A stretch of DNA of 8,593 nucleotides from Chitinophagaceae bacterium. GTDB taxonomy: Bacteria > Bacteroidota > Bacteroidia > Chitinophagales > Chitinophagaceae. A program made the translations under genes and the position numbers. The notes under the pieces were generated by a model. That model made no database searches. It saw only the letters and a program-made list of their open reading frames with translations, and was not told the DNA's origin. The stretch's first letter is position 1. Each line of letters starts with the position of its first letter. This document shows positions 6,497-8,593 of the stretch, one piece after another. The DNA is taken from contig PLXD01000614.1 in NCBI GenBank assembly GCA_003151295.1, forward strand, positions 6,142-14,734. Reading direction: 5' to 3'.

Positions 6497-6503
6497 CGAA
6501 GCT

Positions 6504-7004
6504 ATGGTCGTGAATAAAAAGAAATGGTATGCCGTTTACACCCGGCCGCGCTGGGAGAAGAAGGTGTTTGGCCGCCTGCAGGAAAGCGGAATAGAAGTAT
6601 ATTGTCCTTTCAACAAGGTCCGTAAAAAATGGAGCGACCGGATAAAGCTGGTGGAGGAACCTTTGTTTAAGTCTTATCTCTTCGTCAGGATCGCCGAAGA
6701 AGAACAGCCGGCCGTAAGAATGGCGAGTGGGGTGGTGAACTTCGTATATTGGTTGGGTAAACCGGCGATCGTCCGGGACAAGGACATCGAGACGATCCGA
6801 AAATTCCTGCATGAGTATGAAAATGTGCAGGCGGTTCCCCTCGAACTTACGGCGGGTACAAAGGTAAAGATCCGGCAGGGCGTCTTTATGGATAAGGAAG
6901 CCAGGGTGCTGCGAACGCAGCATAAGAAGATACAAGTGATCATCGAGAGTATCGGGTATTCCCTGGTGGCAATCGTCGATAAATCGAATTTGGCAATGAT
7001 CTAA
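6504..7004 (+). CDS. NusG-family transcription antiterminator (UpxY/RfaH-like)
   Basis: This 166-residue NusG paralogue binds RNA polymerase and probably lets it read through the long polysaccharide operon. The N-terminal NGN domain is visible as KKWYAVYTRPRWEKKVFGRL (6-25), then the PLFKSYLFVRI core (53-63) and FVYWLGKPAIV (80-90). The C-terminal KOW-like domain starts around GTKVKIRQGVF (118-128) and ends in VAIVDKSNL. The length of about 165 residues fits specialised paralogues such as UpxY of Bacteroides and not the housekeeping NusG, which is normally near 180 residues and sits beside secE and rplK. Being first in an export operon is the typical position of UpxY genes. Those act on their own operon's leader, so the hairpin at 6398-6446 is a candidate target. 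The stop is 33 bases before the Wza-like gene. Confidence 0.92.
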   Translation: MVVNKKKWYAVYTRPRWEKKVFGRLQESGIEVYCPFNKVRKKWSDRIKLVEEPLFKSYLFVRIAEEEQPAVRMASGVVNFVYWLGKPAIVRDKDIETIRKFLHEYENVQAVPLELTAGTKVKIRQGVFMDKEARVLRTQHKKIQVIIESIGYSLVAIVDKSNLAMI

Positions 7005-7018
7005 ATTCAGTAGTTTTG
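6989..7018 (+). promoter_or_regulatory. Possible internal promoter before the Wza-like gene
   Basis: TTTG at 6989-6992 is separated by 18 bases from TAGTTTTG at 7011-7018, a perfect TAnnTTTG with normal spacing. It overlaps the end of the NusG-like gene and would start transcription about a dozen bases before the ATG at 7038. The region is AT-rich, so a chance match is possible. Confidence 0.4.
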
Positions 7019-7037
7019 AAATAATTATTTTTAAAAT

Positions 7038-7871
7038 ATGAGTATTCGTTTTCGTGTAAAGAACCTCTTTTCCCTCTACACACCCATCTTAGCCATGCTG
7101 CCCTCCCTGATGGTATCCTGCACAAACACCAAACACCTGACCTATCTGGAAGGGAAGTTCGATACGGCCCGGCTCAGCCAGATCCATATCCCCGAAGCTA
7201 TGATCCAGCGTGGCGATCAGGTCAGCATCGCCGTATATAGCGATAACCCGCAGGCTTCCGCCATTTACAATCAATCCCAGGCAGGGATTGCATCGGGCGT
7301 GGGATCAATATCCGGCGGGGTCGGGGGTTCCGGTACGGCGCCTGCTTCTTCCGCCGGCGGATCTTACCTGGTGGACGACCATGGGAACATAGATTTCCCC
7401 AGCCTGGGGCGTTTGCATATTGAGGGCCTTACCCGTGACCAACTGAATGATACCCTGAATGGGAAATTAAGCGAATACCTGAAAAACCCATACTTCGTTA
7501 TTCACTTCCTCAATAACCGGTACACGATGCTGGGGGAAGTAGCCAAACCCGGCATCTACAATATACCCGGCGATCATATCAATTTGCTCGAAGCGCTTGC
7601 CGTGGCAGGGGACTTGAGTTTGTACGGCAGGCGCGATAGTATCCTGGTAATCCGGGAAGTGAATGGGAAAAGGGAATTCGCCAGGCTGGATATCACTAAA
7701 CCGGAGATCATGGCATCCCCTTATTTTAATCTCCAGCAAAATGACCTGGTATACGTTGTGCCCTCCAAGAAAAAAGCAATCGCCAATGACCAGATCACTA
7801 GCCGTAATATCGGCATTGCGGCCAGCCTTCTTTCAATTTTAGTGATCTTGATCACCGTTTTTAAACTATAA
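7038..7871 (+). CDS. Polysaccharide export lipoprotein (Wza-like, Poly_export/SLBB)
   Basis: This 277-residue protein probably forms part of the outer-membrane export channel for the polysaccharide. A signal peptide of the lipoprotein type ends with LMVSC, placing the lipidated residue at C28. The Poly_export domain starts around IQRGDQVSIAVYSDNP (56-71) and resumes at YLVDDHGNIDFPSLGRLHIEGLT (110-132), followed by an SLBB domain with VIHFLNNRYTMLGEVAKPG (154-172), LLEALAVAGDL (183-193) and NDLVYVVPSKKK (235-246). Between residues 82 and 108 lies a Gly/Ser/Ala-rich stretch that interrupts the first domain. The C-terminus ends in a membrane helix (about 257-275), as is usual in Bacteroidota relatives. 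The next gene, Wzc-like, starts 14 bases downstream, so the two are co-transcribed as in other export systems. Confidence 0.93.
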   Translation: MSIRFRVKNLFSLYTPILAMLPSLMVSCTNTKHLTYLEGKFDTARLSQIHIPEAMIQRGDQVSIAVYSDNPQASAIYNQSQAGIASGVGSISGGVGGSGTAPASSAGGSYLVDDHGNIDFPSLGRLHIEGLTRDQLNDTLNGKLSEYLKNPYFVIHFLNNRYTMLGEVAKPGIYNIPGDHINLLEALAVAGDLSLYGRRDSILVIREVNGKREFARLDITKPEIMASPYFNLQQNDLVYVVPSKKKAIANDQITSRNIGIAASLLSILVILITVFKL

Positions 7872-7885
7872 ATCATAGACTCTTT

Positions 7886-8593
7886 ATGTCTGAACCAGCC
7901 AATAGTGCATTCTCGGGGGATTTGTTGAGCGAGGGCGCAAACAAACCGATCGGCGCCCGCGAGTTCGTCCTGCGTTATTTAAAATATGTGCCCTGGGTGG
8001 TCGTCAGCGTGGCGCTATTTATGTTCATCGCCTTCCTCAAACTCAGGTGGTCCGTTCCTATTTACCGGGTACAGTCATCCATGCTGATCAATAGCGATCA
8101 TTCCGTTGGCGGAAACGACCAACGCCTGGGGGAGCTCTTCATGAACCAGGCCCCGTCCAATATGAACAATGAGATAGAGATCCTGAAGTCCCGTCCCCTC
8201 GTACGACGCGTGGTCCGCGACCTGGGCATTGAGAAACGATACTTTAACAAGGGCAAGGTGCGCTCTTCCATGCTTTACAACTCGGAAGCGCCCTTCCAGA
8301 TTGATTTTCTTCGCCCGGGTGAGCCTGCCAACTCCTTGACAATCGATGTCACAGTAATGAACGAGCGGGAATTCACGCTTTACAAATCGAAGAAGCGCTA
8401 CCATTTCGGCGAACCCTTTCCCGCAGGCGGGACTACCTGTGTACTAACGAGCAATCCCAATAACCCGCTGATGGTTTTCACCGAACAGGAATTCCAGGTT
8501 GTCTGGATGCCCATTGCATCCGTCGCGGATGAAGTGATCGCCAGCCTCAAGATCGCCCCGGCGGCCGAATATTCCACAATCCTGGGCCTCACC
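7886..8593 (+). CDS. Wzc-like chain-length determinant / tyrosine autokinase, 5' part only
   Basis: The frame is open from the ATG at 7886 to the right edge, 236 complete codons without a stop. The N-terminus is cytoplasmic, with a membrane helix around residues 34-52 (VPWVVVSVALFMFIAFLKL) that begins the Wzz-type domain. After it come VPIYRVQSSMLINSD (57-71) and NNEIEILKSRPLVRRVVRDLGI (94-115), both typical of Wzz/Wzc proteins. These proteins set chain length, and in Wzc form an inner-membrane partner of the Wza channel with a C-terminal tyrosine kinase domain. Bacteroidota versions are usually 700-800 residues and end in that kinase domain, which would lie beyond the window. Whether this one has the kinase cannot be seen. 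It follows the Wza-like gene by 14 bases. Confidence 0.88.
   Translation, partial: MSEPANSAFSGDLLSEGANKPIGAREFVLRYLKYVPWVVVSVALFMFIAFLKLRWSVPIYRVQSSMLINSDHSVGGNDQRLGELFMNQAPSNMNNEIEILKSRPLVRRVVRDLGIEKRYFNKGKVRSSMLYNSEAPFQIDFLRPGEPANSLTIDVTVMNEREFTLYKSKKRYHFGEPFPAGGTTCVLTSNPNNPLMVFTEQEFQVVWMPIASVADEVIASLKIAPAAEYSTILGLT

Larger units (their letters stand above)
6184..6503. other. Divergent intergenic control region
   Basis: These 320 bases separate the two divergent operons and contain no credible gene. Seen here are a plus-strand Bacteroidota promoter candidate (6285-6311), a weaker minus-strand -7-like element (6205-6212), a 12-base perfect AT palindrome TTTTTATAAAAA at 6382-6393, a long imperfect hairpin at 6398-6446, a repeated TTTTCAAT at 6442-6449 and 6457-6464, and a purine-rich ribosome binding site just before the NusG-like gene. 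If transcription starts near 6318, the leader of the plus-strand operon is about 185 bases, long enough for leader-based control by an antiterminator. Confidence 0.8.

Noticed and set aside
1..8593. Mobile elements, CRISPR arrays and tRNA or rRNA genes
   Set aside because: No transposase motifs, spaced repeat arrays, terminal repeats or RNA gene signatures were seen on either strand.

Overview
The window looks like part of an exopolysaccharide or capsule locus from a member of the Bacteroidota, probably a Chitinophaga-like or related soil or freshwater lineage. This rests on three things: Bacteroidota-type promoter elements (TAnnTTTG with an upstream TTTG), a UpxY-like NusG paralogue heading a Wza/Wzc-type export operon, and a Wza-like lipoprotein with a C-terminal membrane helix. 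The lineage is inferred from style only; there is no rRNA or other marker gene.

Layout: two divergent transcription units flank a 320-base non-coding region (6184-6503). On the minus strand, reading right to left, seven tightly packed genes run to the left edge: an FkbH-like HAD-IIIC/GNAT protein (6183-4468), a class I SAM methyltransferase (4466-3567), an acyl carrier protein (3552-3310), a small VOC/glyoxalase-fold protein (3307-2900), an MBOAT O-acyltransferase (2896-1490), a membrane-anchored SGNH-like protein (1524-571), and an extended-SDR sugar-nucleotide epimerase/dehydratase cut by the left edge (533-1). On the plus strand are a NusG/UpxY-like antiterminator (6504-7004), a Wza-like export lipoprotein (7038-7871), and the N-terminal part of a Wzc-like chain-length/tyrosine-kinase protein cut by the right edge (7886-8593).

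How the genes may work together: the plus-strand genes supply transcription control and export of the polysaccharide. The minus-strand cassette looks like a modification module. Its parts correspond to the Dlt system for D-alanylation of teichoic acids: an enzyme that charges a carrier protein (FkbH-like here, DltA in Dlt), a carrier protein (ACP here, DltC), an MBOAT that takes acyl groups from a carrier (DltB) and a single-pass SGNH protein (DltD). FkbH proteins are known to move a glyceryl group from 1,3-bisphosphoglycerate onto an ACP. The cassette may therefore decorate the polysaccharide with glyceroyl, or methylated or epimerised glyceroyl, esters. This functional model is inference; the gene identities are well supported by motifs. 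The leader of the plus-strand operon carries a long imperfect hairpin that is a candidate target for the NusG-like protein.
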